DNA of 64,000 bases from NCBI RefSeq assembly GCF_014333425.1, contig NZ_JACRYT010000006.1, positions 1 through 64,000 on the forward strand, in the 5' to 3' direction. The notes beneath the pieces are model-generated. The model searched no databases and had not been told where the DNA came from. It worked only from the letters and a program-made list of their open reading frames with translations. This DNA is from Zhenpiania hominis. GTDB lineage: Bacteria; Bacillota; Clostridia; Peptostreptococcales; Anaerovoracaceae. Shown piece after piece: positions 51,429-60,638 of this stretch (positions are counted from its first letter, which is position 1; each line of letters opens with the position of its first letter). A program made the position numbers and the translations under genes.

Positions 51429-54032
51429 TTGGATATTCGTGAATTTTCAAATAAGCTCGCAGAAGCGACTAAAAACATGTCCGAAGAAGAACGCGCATCT
51501 CTGATGAAGATGTTTGAAACCGTAGCGGACGATGTTGCGAAAGTGACACCGCAGCAGGCGGAGGCGGCTCCACAGGCTCAGCCTTCCGGAGAACACCCGA
51601 AATATTATTCCTCCATCGCGGCGGCAACCACTCAGGTAGATGAAGATGGAGTTCCGGTAGGACCTACCGAAAGACTTGTAAAACTGAAAGAAAATTTCCT
51701 CAAGCAGGTACCGTCAATTACGACTTACCGCGCCAGAGCTGTAACGAAGATCACCAGGGAAAATCCGGGTATGCCGAAGATCCTGCTTCGCGCAAAGTGC
51801 TTCCGTTACTGCTGTGAAACAGCTCCCCTGGTTATCCAGGACAACGAGCTGATCGTCGGCGCGCCCAACGGAGCGCCTCGCGCGGGAGCTTTCTCCCCGG
51901 ATATCGCGTGGAGATGGATGGTGGATGAAATTGACACCATCGGCGATCGTCCGCAGGACCCGTTCTATATTTCAGAGGAAGACAAGAAGGTAATGAGAGA
52001 AGAGCTGTTCCCGTTCTGGGAAGGCAAATCCGTTGACGAATACTGTGAGAGCCAGTACCGTGAAGCAGGCGTATGGGAGCTGTCCGGCGAATCCTTTGTT
52101 TCCGACTGTTCCTACCATGCCATCAACGGCGGCGGAGACTCTAACCCGGGTTATGATGTAATCCTCATGAAGAAGGGTATGATGGATATTCAGCAGGAAG
52201 CGAGAGATCATCTGGCTCAGCTGGATTATGAAAATCCGGAAGATCTGGATAAGATCTATTTCTATAAGTCCGTTATTGAGACGACAGAAGGAGTAATGGC
52301 TTATGCCAGAAGAATGTCTCAGTACGCGGCGGAGCTGGCAGCGAAGGAAAGCGATCCGAAGAGAAAGGCAGAGCTGCAGAAGATCTCCGAGATCAACGCC
52401 AAGGTACCGGCACACAAACCGGATACATTCTGGGAAGCCATTCAGGCGGTATTTACCGTAGAATCCCTGCTGCCGGTAGAAGAAAACCAGACCGGTATGT
52501 CCATCGGACGTGTAGACCAGTATATGTATCCGTACTACAAGGCAGACATTGATTCCGGACGTATGGACAACTTCCTGGCCTTTGAACTGGCAGGCTGCAT
52601 GCTGATCAAGATGTCTGAAATGATGTGGATCACCAGTGAAGGCGGCTCCAAGTTCTTCGCCGGATATCAGCCTTTCGTAAACATGTGCGTCGGCGGTGTG
52701 ACAAGATCCGGACAGGACGCGACAAACGAACTGACTTATCTGCTGATGGACGCGGTAAGGCACGTAAAGATTTATCAGCCGTCTCTGGCATGCCGTATCC
52801 ATAACAAGTCGCCGCAGAAATACATGAAGAAGATCGTGGATGTTGTACGTTCCGGAATGGGATTCCCGGCATGCCACTTCGATGATACCCATATCAAGAT
52901 GATGCTGGCCAAGGGCGTGTCCATTGAAGACGCCAGAGACTACTGCCTGATGGGCTGCGTAGAACCGCAGAAATCCGGAAGACTGTACCAGTGGACTTCC
53001 ACTTCTTATACGCAGTGGCCGATCTGTATTGAGCTGGTTCTGAACCATGGCGTTCCCCTCTGGTACGGCAAACAGGTAACGCCGGATCTGGGTGACCTGG
53101 ATCAGTATAAGACTTACGAACAGTTCGACGCGGCGGTAAAAGAGCAGATTAAATATATTACAAAGTGGACCGATGTGGCGACTGTAATTTCCCAGCGCGT
53201 TCACAGAGATCTGGCTCCAAAGCCTCTGATGTCCATCATGTTCGAGGGTTGTATGGAAAACGGAAAAGACGTTTCCGCAGGCGGAGCAATGTATAACTTC
53301 GGACCTGGAGTTGTATGGTCCGGACTGGCGACTTACGCGGACTCCATGGCGGCGATTAAAAAGCTGGTATTTGATGACAAAAAATATACATTAAAGCAGC
53401 TGAACGAAGCGCTGAAAGCAGACTTCGTAGGATATGAACAGGTGAAGGCGGACTGCCTTGCGGCGCCGAAGTATGGTAATGATGACGATTACGCAGACCT
53501 GATTGCGGCAGACCTGATCAACTTTACGGAAATGGAACACAGAAAGTACAAGACACTCTACTCTACACTGAGCCACGGAACTCTGTCCATCTCCAACAAC
53601 ACTCCGTTTGGTCAGATGACAGGCGCGTCCGCCAATGGACGTGCGGCATGGAGCCCGCTGTCCGATGGTATCAGCCCGACGCAGGGTGCGGACTTCAAGG
53701 GCCCGACTGCGATTATCAAATCCGTTTCCAAGCTGTCCAACGACAACATGAACATCGGACTGGTACACAACTTCAAGCTGATGGCAGGACTGCTGGATAC
53801 TCCGGAAGGAGAAAACGGCCTGATTACGCTGCTGCGTACCGCATGCGCCTTCGGAAACGGTGAAATGCAGTTCAACTATATGGACAACAAGACGCTTATC
53901 GATGCGCAGAAGCATCCGGAACAGTACAAGGATCTGGTTGTCCGCGTAGCTGGATACAGCGCGTTCTTCAATGAACTGTGTAAGGATGTACAGGATGAAA
54001 TCATCAGCAGAACAATGTTGACGAAATTCTAA
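51429..54032 (+). CDS. cutC: Choline trimethylamine-lyase (glycyl radical enzyme)
   Basis: Cleaves choline to trimethylamine and acetaldehyde. The 867 residues carry Tyr229, Asp237, Phe416, Cys510, Glu512, Thr523 and radical Gly842 (RVAGYSAFF). From what I recall of the Desulfovibrio alaskensis enzyme (Tyr208, Asp216, Phe395, Cys489, Glu491, Thr502, Gly821; 846 residues), every position is offset by exactly 21. The N-terminal 50 residues are amphipathic and Ala-rich, as for encapsulation. The start is TTG 51429 with AGAGAGG upstream. Related lyases for glycerol, isethionate or hydroxyproline lack this residue set. Confidence 0.95.
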   Translation: MDIREFSNKLAEATKNMSEEERASLMKMFETVADDVAKVTPQQAEAAPQAQPSGEHPKYYSSIAAATTQVDEDGVPVGPTERLVKLKENFLKQVPSITTYRARAVTKITRENPGMPKILLRAKCFRYCCETAPLVIQDNELIVGAPNGAPRAGAFSPDIAWRWMVDEIDTIGDRPQDPFYISEEDKKVMREELFPFWEGKSVDEYCESQYREAGVWELSGESFVSDCSYHAINGGGDSNPGYDVILMKKGMMDIQQEARDHLAQLDYENPEDLDKIYFYKSVIETTEGVMAYARRMSQYAAELAAKESDPKRKAELQKISEINAKVPAHKPDTFWEAIQAVFTVESLLPVEENQTGMSIGRVDQYMYPYYKADIDSGRMDNFLAFELAGCMLIKMSEMMWITSEGGSKFFAGYQPFVNMCVGGVTRSGQDATNELTYLLMDAVRHVKIYQPSLACRIHNKSPQKYMKKIVDVVRSGMGFPACHFDDTHIKMMLAKGVSIEDARDYCLMGCVEPQKSGRLYQWTSTSYTQWPICIELVLNHGVPLWYGKQVTPDLGDLDQYKTYEQFDAAVKEQIKYITKWTDVATVISQRVHRDLAPKPLMSIMFEGCMENGKDVSAGGAMYNFGPGVVWSGLATYADSMAAIKKLVFDDKKYTLKQLNEALKADFVGYEQVKADCLAAPKYGNDDDYADLIAADLINFTEMEHRKYKTLYSTLSHGTLSISNNTPFGQMTGASANGRAAWSPLSDGISPTQGADFKGPTAIIKSVSKLSNDNMNIGLVHNFKLMAGLLDTPEGENGLITLLRTACAFGNGEMQFNYMDNKTLIDAQKHPEQYKDLVVRVAGYSAFFNELCKDVQDEIISRTMLTKF

Positions 54033-54060
54033 AAAGCTGGGCATTAACCTATTATAGATT

Positions 54061-54092
54061 GCTGGCTGCGGGAGAAAATTCCTGCGGCCGGC
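54061..54092 (+). promoter_or_regulatory. Intercistronic hairpin between cutC and cutD
   Basis: GCTGGCTGCGGGA (54061-54073) pairs with TCCTGCGGCCGGC (54080-54092) in a 13-bp stem with several G-U pairs and a 6-base loop. There is no T-run. It could protect the cutC end from decay or attenuate cutD, giving more lyase than activase. Confidence 0.55.
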
Positions 54093-54131
54093 AGATGAAA
54101 ATAATGTGAATCAGAAGCAGGAGACAGATTC

Positions 54132-55085
54132 ATGGCTAGCGACAACAATATGAATGTAATCGAAAGAAAGGCATTCATTTTCAACAGACAGAAATATAAC
54201 ATATATGACGGGCCAGGAGTCCGGACGCTCATTTTCTTTAAAGGGTGTCCTCTCCGTTGCAAATGGTGCTCCAATCCGGAGGGTCTGCAGCGGAAGTATC
54301 AGATTATGCTCAAGCCGACGTTCTGTGTGGGATGCGGCGCATGCGTTCCAGTATGTCCCGCGGGGCTGCACAGTATTTCGGCAGAAGGCGAACATCGGAT
54401 CGACCGCAGCAAGGATTGTCTGGGATGCCATAAATGCACGGAGGCATGTCTGTACTCGGCGCTGGAAGTTGCCGGAGAACAGTGCAGCATTTCTGAGCTT
54501 CTGGAATATGTGGAAGAGGACAGAGCCTTTTATGAGCAATCAGGAGGAGGCGTTACGCTGGGCGGAGGTGAAGTAACATCTCAGCCGGAAGCGGCGATTA
54601 ACCTGTTGATGGCATGTAAGCAGGAGGGGTTCCATACGGCAATCGAAACCTGCGGCTATACGAAGAAGGATACGATTTTGAAGTTTGCGGAGTTTGTTGA
54701 TCTGTTCCTCTTTGATATCAAGCATATTGATCCTGACCGGCATTTTGAACTGACCGGCGTGCGAAACGAGATGATTCTGGAAAATCTGAAAGAACTTCTC
54801 CACCGCAGAAAGCATGTGAAAATCAGAATGCCGATGTTAAAGGACATCAACGACAGCGAAGCGGAAATCCGCGGCGTGATCGAATTTTTGATGCCATATA
54901 AAGATTATAAAAATTTTGAAGGAATCGACCTTTTACCTTATCATAAGCTGGGCGTTAATAAATATATCCAGCTGGGCATGGATTATCCGATTGAAGGCGA
55001 TCCGAGCCTGAGCGATGAGGACTTGGATAGAATAGAAGGTTGGATCAAGGAATACGATTTCCCGGTTTCCGTTATTCGACACTAG
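54132..55085 (+). CDS. cutD: Choline TMA-lyase activating enzyme (radical SAM)
   Basis: A 317-residue activase that installs the glycyl radical on CutC by cleaving S-adenosylmethionine. The radical SAM motif is Cys39, Cys43, Cys46 (GCPLRCKWC). Two further ferredoxin-type clusters are given by Cys65/68/71/75 and Cys96/99/102/106. The GGGEVTSQPE segment contacts the SAM. Its place directly after cutC is the normal arrangement. Strictly anaerobic function is expected. Confidence 0.94.
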   Translation: MASDNNMNVIERKAFIFNRQKYNIYDGPGVRTLIFFKGCPLRCKWCSNPEGLQRKYQIMLKPTFCVGCGACVPVCPAGLHSISAEGEHRIDRSKDCLGCHKCTEACLYSALEVAGEQCSISELLEYVEEDRAFYEQSGGGVTLGGGEVTSQPEAAINLLMACKQEGFHTAIETCGYTKKDTILKFAEFVDLFLFDIKHIDPDRHFELTGVRNEMILENLKELLHRRKHVKIRMPMLKDINDSEAEIRGVIEFLMPYKDYKNFEGIDLLPYHKLGVNKYIQLGMDYPIEGDPSLSDEDLDRIEGWIKEYDFPVSVIRH

Positions 55086-55109
55086 AAACCAGGCAGAAAG
55101 GTGACAGCT

Positions 55110-55463
55110 ATGGGAGTTATGAATGAAAAAACGATGGATCGCATCATACAAGAATCCGTACCTGGAAAACAGGTTACAATTGCCCATGTCATCGCCTCCC
55201 CCATGTCGGATATTTATGAACGGCTTGGGATCGACGACAAGGGTGCCATCGGAATTTTAACTTTATCCCCTTATGAGACTGCCATTATTGCCGCGGATAT
55301 TGCTACGAAGACTGCGGATGTGGAAATCGGATTCCTGGACCGCTTTACCGGGTCCGTGGTGATTTCAGGGGACGTGCAGAGCGTGGAGACTGCCCTCAAG
55401 GCGGTAACGGATACACTCTGCAGTCTGCTGGACTTTACCACTGTTCCAATAACAAGGACATGA
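55110..55463 (+). CDS. BMC shell protein, EutS/PduU-like (copy 2)
   Basis: A 117-residue circularly permuted BMC protein, similar in design to the one at 46416: both share [27 protein letters not shown], the AIGIL core and the DRFTG/DRFSG turn. The ATG at 55110 suits the AAAGG site better than GTG 55101. The end overlaps the following GTPase gene by 4 bases. Confidence 0.88.
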   Translation: MGVMNEKTMDRIIQESVPGKQVTIAHVIASPMSDIYERLGIDDKGAIGILTLSPYETAIIAADIATKTADVEIGFLDRFTGSVVISGDVQSVETALKAVTDTLCSLLDFTTVPITRT

Positions 55464-55906
55464 GAAAAAAAAGAATTGCAGTAGTTGGGCCCCGTGGGTG
55501 CGGAAAGACAACACTTGTCAATGCCATTAACGATTATGACGGACCTCTCCGGAGGACGCAGGATACGATATATGGACCGTACACCATTGATGTACCCAGC
55601 GCGTATATCGAAAATACCGATATGTACAAGCATATGATTGCGCTGGCGCAGGATGCGTGGTGCATCGTAGTAATGGTGGATCAGTCGAGATGCCCGGAAA
55701 TCTATTCCCATGGATTTGTCAGAGCGTTTCGCTGTCCGGCGGTGGGAGTCATTAGTAAATGCGATCTGGCGCCGGAAAATGAATCAACGTGCATCCGGCA
55801 GTTAAAGAAGATTGGTGTACGGGAGCCTTATTTTAAAATCAGTGTCCCGAACGGCATTGGCATTGAGGAACTAAAACGTTATTTGTTTGAATTGAAAGGA
55901 AGGTAA
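55460..55906 (+). CDS. EutP/PduV-family GTPase (copy 2)
   Basis: A 148-residue small GTPase with P-loop GPRGCGKTT (residues 9-17). The switch region is altered: the usual DTPGE is replaced by DVPSAYIEN, and G4 reads SKCDLA. Compared with copy 1 it is shorter and more canonical at G4. It follows a EutS/PduU-like shell gene as copy 1 does, which points to a functional shell-GTPase pair. Confidence 0.85.
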   Translation: MRKKRIAVVGPRGCGKTTLVNAINDYDGPLRRTQDTIYGPYTIDVPSAYIENTDMYKHMIALAQDAWCIVVMVDQSRCPEIYSHGFVRAFRCPAVGVISKCDLAPENESTCIRQLKKIGVREPYFKISVPNGIGIEELKRYLFELKGR

Positions 55907-55917
55907 GGGGGCTAAGA

Positions 55918-56589
55918 ATGAAATTTATAACGGAAGAAGACTTACGAGACCTGTATAAAAGACAGCCCTTTACGAACTACGATCTGCAGCCTGGCGAAAG
56001 GTTGACTCCGGGAGCCAGACAATTTCTGGTTGATCGGGGAATCGACATGTATGACCGAAATGATCCTTTCACAGGCAAAAAAGAATCCGCTGTAAAAACG
56101 GAAGAACCCGATCCGGCTCCATTGGGAGAACGGAAGAAGAAAAAGTTTTGCAGCAGAGTGAAATCGCTGCAGGCACTGTTTCTGCTTACCGCGGAGGAAC
56201 TCCTCCAAAGAGATGTGTGTATGGCGCAGCAGGTGACGGAGCTTTACCGGCAGTTTTCACACTTCGGAAAAGTCCCGGAAGGAACCTGCAGCGCTGGAAA
56301 TCTGACCTGTAACGCGTGCAGCGGGATAAACAGTGATAATTTTGCGGAAAATCTCGGGGATTGTTTTGAAATAACCGAGTTCCATATGCAGATGGAGAAG
56401 GGCAGAGAAATGCTGCTGCTTGCCAGATTGCGCAGCGAACTGGAAGAACTGGAGCTTGATCTGGAAGACTTCCTGGAGGATGAGGGGCTGCGCGGACAGG
56501 TGGCAGGTGCCCTGAATCAGATTATCAATACGTTGTCTCAAATGATTTGCGGCGCATTAGGAGGAAAAGAATGTCAGAGAAACATGTAA
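55918..56589 (+). CDS. BMC-associated protein with EutT/EutQ-like N-terminus
   Basis: A 223-residue protein. The N-terminal 45 residues (KFITEEDLRDLYKR, then LTPGARQFLVDRGIDMYD) resemble the start of EutT, the ethanolamine cobalamin adenosyltransferase, and in part EutQ. After a Pro/Glu-rich linker the rest is helical with the cysteine cluster TCSAGNLTCNAC (about 121-132), then a Leu/Glu-rich helix. No B12 enzyme is in the locus, so adenosyltransfer seems unneeded here. Function unknown; it may bind metal or the shell. It overlaps eutJ by 19 bases. Confidence 0.65.
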   Translation: MKFITEEDLRDLYKRQPFTNYDLQPGERLTPGARQFLVDRGIDMYDRNDPFTGKKESAVKTEEPDPAPLGERKKKKFCSRVKSLQALFLLTAEELLQRDVCMAQQVTELYRQFSHFGKVPEGTCSAGNLTCNACSGINSDNFAENLGDCFEITEFHMQMEKGREMLLLARLRSELEELELDLEDFLEDEGLRGQVAGALNQIINTLSQMICGALGGKECQRNM

Positions 56590-57422
56590 CCTTTGAATAT
56601 TGTGATCAAATGGTCGCGGATTTTGAGAAAGCGATAAAACATCCCATTCGGGAAAAATCTTCGGTATATTACACAGGTGTGGATCTGGGAACCGCTTGTG
56701 TAGTGATCGCGGTGCTAGATGAAAACAGGCGTCCGGTAGCGGGAGCTTATCGCTATGCGGATGTCGTACGGGACGGCATGGTAGTTGATTATATCGGGGC
56801 AGTTCAGATCGTAAGAGAACTGAAAGAAGAGATAGAGGAAAAACTTGGGACAGAGCTTATTTACGCAGCGGGGGCGATTCCACCGGGGACGGACCTGCTG
56901 GATTCAGGGGCAGTTAAAAATGTCATTCAGGGAGCGGGTTTTGAACTGACAAACCTGCTGGATGAATCGACGGCAGCAAATGAAGTGCTGAAAATGAAAA
57001 ACGGAGCAGTTGTTGATATCGGCGGCGGCACGACGGGAATTTCCGTTTTGAAAGACGGGAAAGTCGTGTATATAGCGGACGAGCCAACAGGAGGAACGCA
57101 TTTTTCTCTGGTAATCTCCGGAGCGTATGGGAAAAGCTTTGAAGAAGCGGAACTTTACAAGCGGGAAGAGAAAAATCACAGAGAGTTGATGCCGGTTCTT
57201 CAGCCGGTGATTGAGAAAGTGTCTTCCATTATCAGTCAGCATATTAAAGACTTTGACGTTCAGGAGCTTTCTCTGGTAGGTGGAACCTGCTGTCTGACAG
57301 GTATTGAGGACGTTATTCAAAAGCGGACCGGAGTGTTTACTCATAAGCCGAAAAATCCGATGTTTGTGACGCCTCTGGGAATCGCTTTGAGCTGCGGACA
57401 GGAAGAAATGCAGGAGGCCTGA
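56571..57422 (+). CDS. eutJ: EutJ-family chaperone-like ATPase
   Basis: A 283-residue actin/Hsp70-fold ATPase of the EutJ family. Nucleotide-binding segments are YTGVDLGTACVVIAV (phosphate 1), VVDIGGGTTGISVL (phosphate 2) and LVGGTCCLTGIEDVI (adenosine). In eut operons it is thought to help assemble or reactivate enzymes, without proof. The ATG at 56571 has AGGAGGA upstream and lies within the previous gene. Confidence 0.88.
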   Translation: MSEKHVTFEYCDQMVADFEKAIKHPIREKSSVYYTGVDLGTACVVIAVLDENRRPVAGAYRYADVVRDGMVVDYIGAVQIVRELKEEIEEKLGTELIYAAGAIPPGTDLLDSGAVKNVIQGAGFELTNLLDESTAANEVLKMKNGAVVDIGGGTTGISVLKDGKVVYIADEPTGGTHFSLVISGAYGKSFEEAELYKREEKNHRELMPVLQPVIEKVSSIISQHIKDFDVQELSLVGGTCCLTGIEDVIQKRTGVFTHKPKNPMFVTPLGIALSCGQEEMQEA

Positions 57423-57423
57423 T

Positions 57424-57729
57424 ATGGAATTCAGAATCATTAAGGCACCTTCCCAGGGCGCGATTGATATCCTGATGCGGAGAAAAGGTTCCGCGAGAAC
57501 CGAGACTCCACCATGTATGGAAGCAGTCGGTCTGGTACAGGGAAGAATGATCGAAATGGTTGTGGCCGCGGACATTGCGGAAAAAGCCGTAGGCGTTACA
57601 GTGGAAGATATTCGGGGAAGCTGCCCGCAGAATATGATTCTGCTCGCGATTTTCGGAGATACGGCTTCGGTGGAGTCGGCGCTCCGAGATATCAAGAATA
57701 AAGCGGAAGAGGGTATGGACATATGTTAA
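57424..57729 (+). CDS. Divergent BMC-domain protein
   Basis: A 101-residue protein with a degenerate BMC domain (about 33-95): EAVGLVQGRMIEMVVAADIAEKA, a changed pore-side loop GSCPQNMILL, then FGDTASVESAL. A basic N-terminal stretch of about 30 residues (FRIIKAPSQGAIDILMRRKG) precedes it, which normal BMC-H proteins lack. It might bind cargo or cap the shell. It overlaps eutN by 7 bases. Confidence 0.7.
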   Translation: MEFRIIKAPSQGAIDILMRRKGSARTETPPCMEAVGLVQGRMIEMVVAADIAEKAVGVTVEDIRGSCPQNMILLAIFGDTASVESALRDIKNKAEEGMDIC

Positions 57730-57989
57730 CAGCAAGACTGGTGGATCATATCTGGTCTACGAGAAAGGCCGAGTCTTTGAACGGACTGAAGCTGATGCAG
57801 GCGGAAATCATCGGCGGAGGCAGCGAAGCGGGGCGCAGAATCATCGTGGTAGACATTATAAGCGCCGGAATCGGCGACAGGGTCATCGTTACAACGGGTT
57901 CTTCAGCCCGGCGCATGCTGGGAAACGATGATATCCCTGTGGACGCGGTTGTAGTTGGAATTATTGACGAAGACTGCGAGTTTGAGTAA
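57723..57989 (+). CDS. eutN: EutN/CcmL pentameric vertex protein
   Basis: An 88-residue BMC-P protein that would cap the vertices of the polyhedral shell. It shows ARLVDHIWSTRKAESLNGLKL at the start and GIGDRVIVTTGSSARRM in the middle, typical of EutN. It is the only pentamer gene in the window, which is sufficient to close a shell. Confidence 0.92.
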   Translation: MLTARLVDHIWSTRKAESLNGLKLMQAEIIGGGSEAGRRIIVVDIISAGIGDRVIVTTGSSARRMLGNDDIPVDAVVVGIIDEDCEFE

Positions 57990-58002
57990 AGGAGGTGCGA
58001 AG

Positions 58003-59331
58003 ATGGGTCTTCTTGAACAGATAAAAGATGCCGGCATTATCGGTGCGGGCGGCGCGGGATTTCCTACTCACGCAAAGCTCACATCGGAAGCAGAATACAT
58101 CCTTCTCAACGGAGCGGAGTGTGAACCTCTGCTGCGGGTAGACCAGCAGCTGATGGCCATGTATCCGGATGAGATCATCAGAGGATTTGAAGCGGCCGGC
58201 AGACTGGTGGGCGCAAAGAAGGCGCTGATCGGTATAAAAAAGAAACATAAGGAAGTCATTGAGCTATTAAAAGAGAGAATTCAGGCTCTGTCGATGGGAG
58301 ATTATGTAGGAGTGCATGAACTTCCGGATATCTATCCTGCGGGTGACGAGCAGGTGCTGGTATACGAATTGACCGGCAGAGTGGTTCCGGAGACAGGCAT
58401 TCCGATTCAGGTCGGATGCGTGGTTGTCAATTCCGAAACCGCGCTGAATATTTACAAAGCATCTCAGGGACAGCCGGTTACGGAAAAATACATTACCGTA
58501 GCAGGTGATATCCCGAACAGATTGACGGTAAAAGTTCCGGTGGGAACTCCGATTATGGATGTATTAAAACTTTCCGGAATTGAAGATTTTTCAGATTACG
58601 CGGTGATCGACGGAGGTCCGATGATGGGACCTGTAATGGCGGATATCGGCGGGTTTGTAACGAAGAAAAACAAAGGGTTTGTTATCCTGAAAAAAGATCA
58701 TTTCCTGATTCGGAAAAAATCAGTTACGATGGAACAGGCAAAGAGAGTAAACAAAGCGACCTGCGAACAGTGCCGCATGTGTACGGATATGTGCCCGAGA
58801 TATCTTCTGGGTCATAACATGCAGCCGCATAAGATGATGCGAGTTATGAACTATTCCATTGATGACCTGGAAGGACAGAAAATCGCGCAGCTCTGCTGCC
58901 AGTGCAATATGTGTGAACTGTTTGCGTGTCCGGCAGGGCTTCATCCGAAGATGGCAAATCTTTATTTCAAAGAAAAGCTGGCCGAGCAGAATATCCGTTA
59001 TAAACCGGAAAAAACGGAATTTGAGGCGAGAAGCGTAAGACCGCTCCGTCTGGTTCCGAGCAAACGTCTGATTGCGAGACTGGGACTGAGATCCTTTGAT
59101 CTCCCGGCTCCGATGACCGAATCAGGTCTGGTTCCTCAGACCATCCGGATTGCGACAAGACAGCATGTCGGTGCTCCGGCTGAACCGATTGTTTCCGCGG
59201 GGGCACAGGTTCAGGCAGGGCAGATGATCGGCAGAATTCCGGAAGGAAGTCTGGGTGCCGCGATTCATGCCAGCATTTCCGGAACCGTGTCTGAAGTGAC
59301 GGCGGACTATATTGAGATAAGGAGGAACTGA
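58003..59331 (+). CDS. PduS/RnfC-like flavin and iron-sulfur protein
   Basis: A 442-residue protein of the PduS/RnfC type. The N-terminal Complex I 51-kDa-like domain has GAGGAGFPTHAKL and NGAECEP, which bind FMN. An SLBB-like domain follows. Two 4Fe-4S motifs use Cys254/257/260/264 and Cys298-309 (CCQCNMCELFACP). The C-terminal domain is beta-rich. It would move electrons to or from the lumen, perhaps to the Fe-S shell protein encoded 1 base downstream. Proposed roles in Pdu (cobalamin reduction) do not apply here. Confidence 0.88.
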   Translation: MGLLEQIKDAGIIGAGGAGFPTHAKLTSEAEYILLNGAECEPLLRVDQQLMAMYPDEIIRGFEAAGRLVGAKKALIGIKKKHKEVIELLKERIQALSMGDYVGVHELPDIYPAGDEQVLVYELTGRVVPETGIPIQVGCVVVNSETALNIYKASQGQPVTEKYITVAGDIPNRLTVKVPVGTPIMDVLKLSGIEDFSDYAVIDGGPMMGPVMADIGGFVTKKNKGFVILKKDHFLIRKKSVTMEQAKRVNKATCEQCRMCTDMCPRYLLGHNMQPHKMMRVMNYSIDDLEGQKIAQLCCQCNMCELFACPAGLHPKMANLYFKEKLAEQNIRYKPEKTEFEARSVRPLRLVPSKRLIARLGLRSFDLPAPMTESGLVPQTIRIATRQHVGAPAEPIVSAGAQVQAGQMIGRIPEGSLGAAIHASISGTVSEVTADYIEIRRN

Positions 59332-59332
59332 G

Positions 59333-59881
59333 ATGCAGAGAGCAATAGGAATGGTTGAATTTAACAGTATTGCCCGTGGCATTTACGCGGCAGACCAGAT
59401 GGTAAAGATTTCGGAAGTTGAAATCGTAACTGCGGCGAGCACTTGTCCGGGAAAATATATCGCCATTGTCCATGGAGATGTGGCGGCTGTGGAAGATTCC
59501 GTTCAGATCGGAGAACGTATGGCAGAAGAGTTCTTCGTTGACTCTATCGTGATTCCAAATGTCGATCCGGGAGTGTTCCCGGCGATTACCGGAGCCACGA
59601 TGCCGGAACGGATTCAGGCTGTAGGAATTATGGAATCCTTCTCCCTGGCAACAATGATTATCTGCGCGGATCAGATTCTGAAAGCCGCAGAGATTGAACC
59701 GATTGAACTGAGGCTGGGTAACGGGCTCGGCGGAAAAGCTTACTTCACCTATACCGGCGATGTGGCGGCTGTTCAGTCCGGTACTGCCGCGGGTCAGGCG
59801 ATTGCGGAAGAAAAAGGGCTTCTCGTAAACGCGGAAGTAATTCCTTCTCCATCCGACAGGCTTGTGCCGTCTCTGCTGTAA
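59333..59881 (+). CDS. PduT-like tandem BMC shell protein with Fe-S pore
   Basis: A 182-residue tandem-domain (BMC-T) shell protein. The first BMC domain (1-85) has Cys38 in the pore motif STCPGKY, matching the position reported for the 4Fe-4S ligand of PduT. The second (about 90-180) has ESFSLATMIICADQILKAAEI. A trimer would hold one cluster at its centre, passing electrons through the shell. It pairs with the PduS-like gene just upstream. Confidence 0.9.
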   Translation: MQRAIGMVEFNSIARGIYAADQMVKISEVEIVTAASTCPGKYIAIVHGDVAAVEDSVQIGERMAEEFFVDSIVIPNVDPGVFPAITGATMPERIQAVGIMESFSLATMIICADQILKAAEIEPIELRLGNGLGGKAYFTYTGDVAAVQSGTAAGQAIAEEKGLLVNAEVIPSPSDRLVPSLL

Positions 59882-59955
59882 CAGCAGAAGGCGAAAGCAT
59901 TTATATATAGAAGATTATTTCAGGATTGTACAAATAGATGAAAGGATGTGAAGCC

Positions 59956-60621
59956 ATGAAAAAACTGATTTGTGCAAAAGAAGTCGAGGCTTTGGAAAAG
60001 CAGGGTCAGAAGGTCATGTATATTGATGACAATACGCTGATCACTCCGTCTGCCAAAGATGCGGCTGCTGCGTGCGGAATCGAATTTTCAACAGAAGCTC
60101 CGCCGGCGCCGACACCTCAAGCCTGTAACAGTGCGGCTGCACCGGCTGCGGCTCCGGCAGCTCCGGCTCAGAACGGAATTGACAGCGAGTTGATTTACAA
60201 AGCGCTGACCGCTCTGATGGAAAAAGGAGCGCTTGGTGACGTGCTGCAGCAGATTGGCTGCGAACAGCCCTACATTGCGGAAAAAGATCCGGACGGCCTT
60301 GTAAAGCTGGTACGCGGAAACACTGCAAAATGGGATGTTCTGGACACAGGAAATCCTGCGGACAAGGTGTTCTACAATGAACTGATTGGCGCGGATGACG
60401 GTTCGTCCATGAACGCGGGCTTTATGACGATTGAAAACTGCAGCTTCCCATGGGATGTAGCGTGCGAGGAAATCTACTATGTGGTAGACGGTACGCTGAC
60501 GGTAGAAAAAGACGGAAAAGTCTATACCGCTCATCCGGGAGACGCGCTGTTCTTCCAGAACGGTGCGAAGCTGACCTTCGGATCTCCTGATAAAGTAAAA
60601 GTGTTCTACGCGACACATTAA
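59956..60621 (+). CDS. eutQ: EutQ-family cupin protein
   Basis: A 221-residue EutQ protein. The N-terminal part (KKLICAKEVEALEKQG, then LITPSAKDAA) is joined by an Ala/Pro-rich linker (about 50-70) to a C-terminal cupin (about 110-220) with CEEIYYVVDGTLTVEKDG and HPGDALFFQNG. In Salmonella EutQ has acetate kinase activity, which would turn the acetyl phosphate made by PduL into ATP. ATG 59956 is preferred to the one at 59938 because AAAGGA lies between them. Confidence 0.85.
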   Translation: MKKLICAKEVEALEKQGQKVMYIDDNTLITPSAKDAAAACGIEFSTEAPPAPTPQACNSAAAPAAAPAAPAQNGIDSELIYKALTALMEKGALGDVLQQIGCEQPYIAEKDPDGLVKLVRGNTAKWDVLDTGNPADKVFYNELIGADDGSSMNAGFMTIENCSFPWDVACEEIYYVVDGTLTVEKDGKVYTAHPGDALFFQNGAKLTFGSPDKVKVFYATH

Positions 60622-60638
60622 GACAAGGAGGATAACCG

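Noticed and set aside
51972..53204. Minus-strand open frame of 410 codons opposite cutC
   Set aside because: No ribosome site or recognisable domain; the plus strand is a fully conserved glycyl radical enzyme.
51429..54032. Glycyl radical enzyme as isethionate lyase, propanediol/glycerol dehydratase or hydroxyproline dehydratase
   Set aside because: The choline-lyase residues Tyr229, Asp237, Phe416, Glu512 and Thr523 are all present at a constant offset, and an acetaldehyde-processing set is in the locus.
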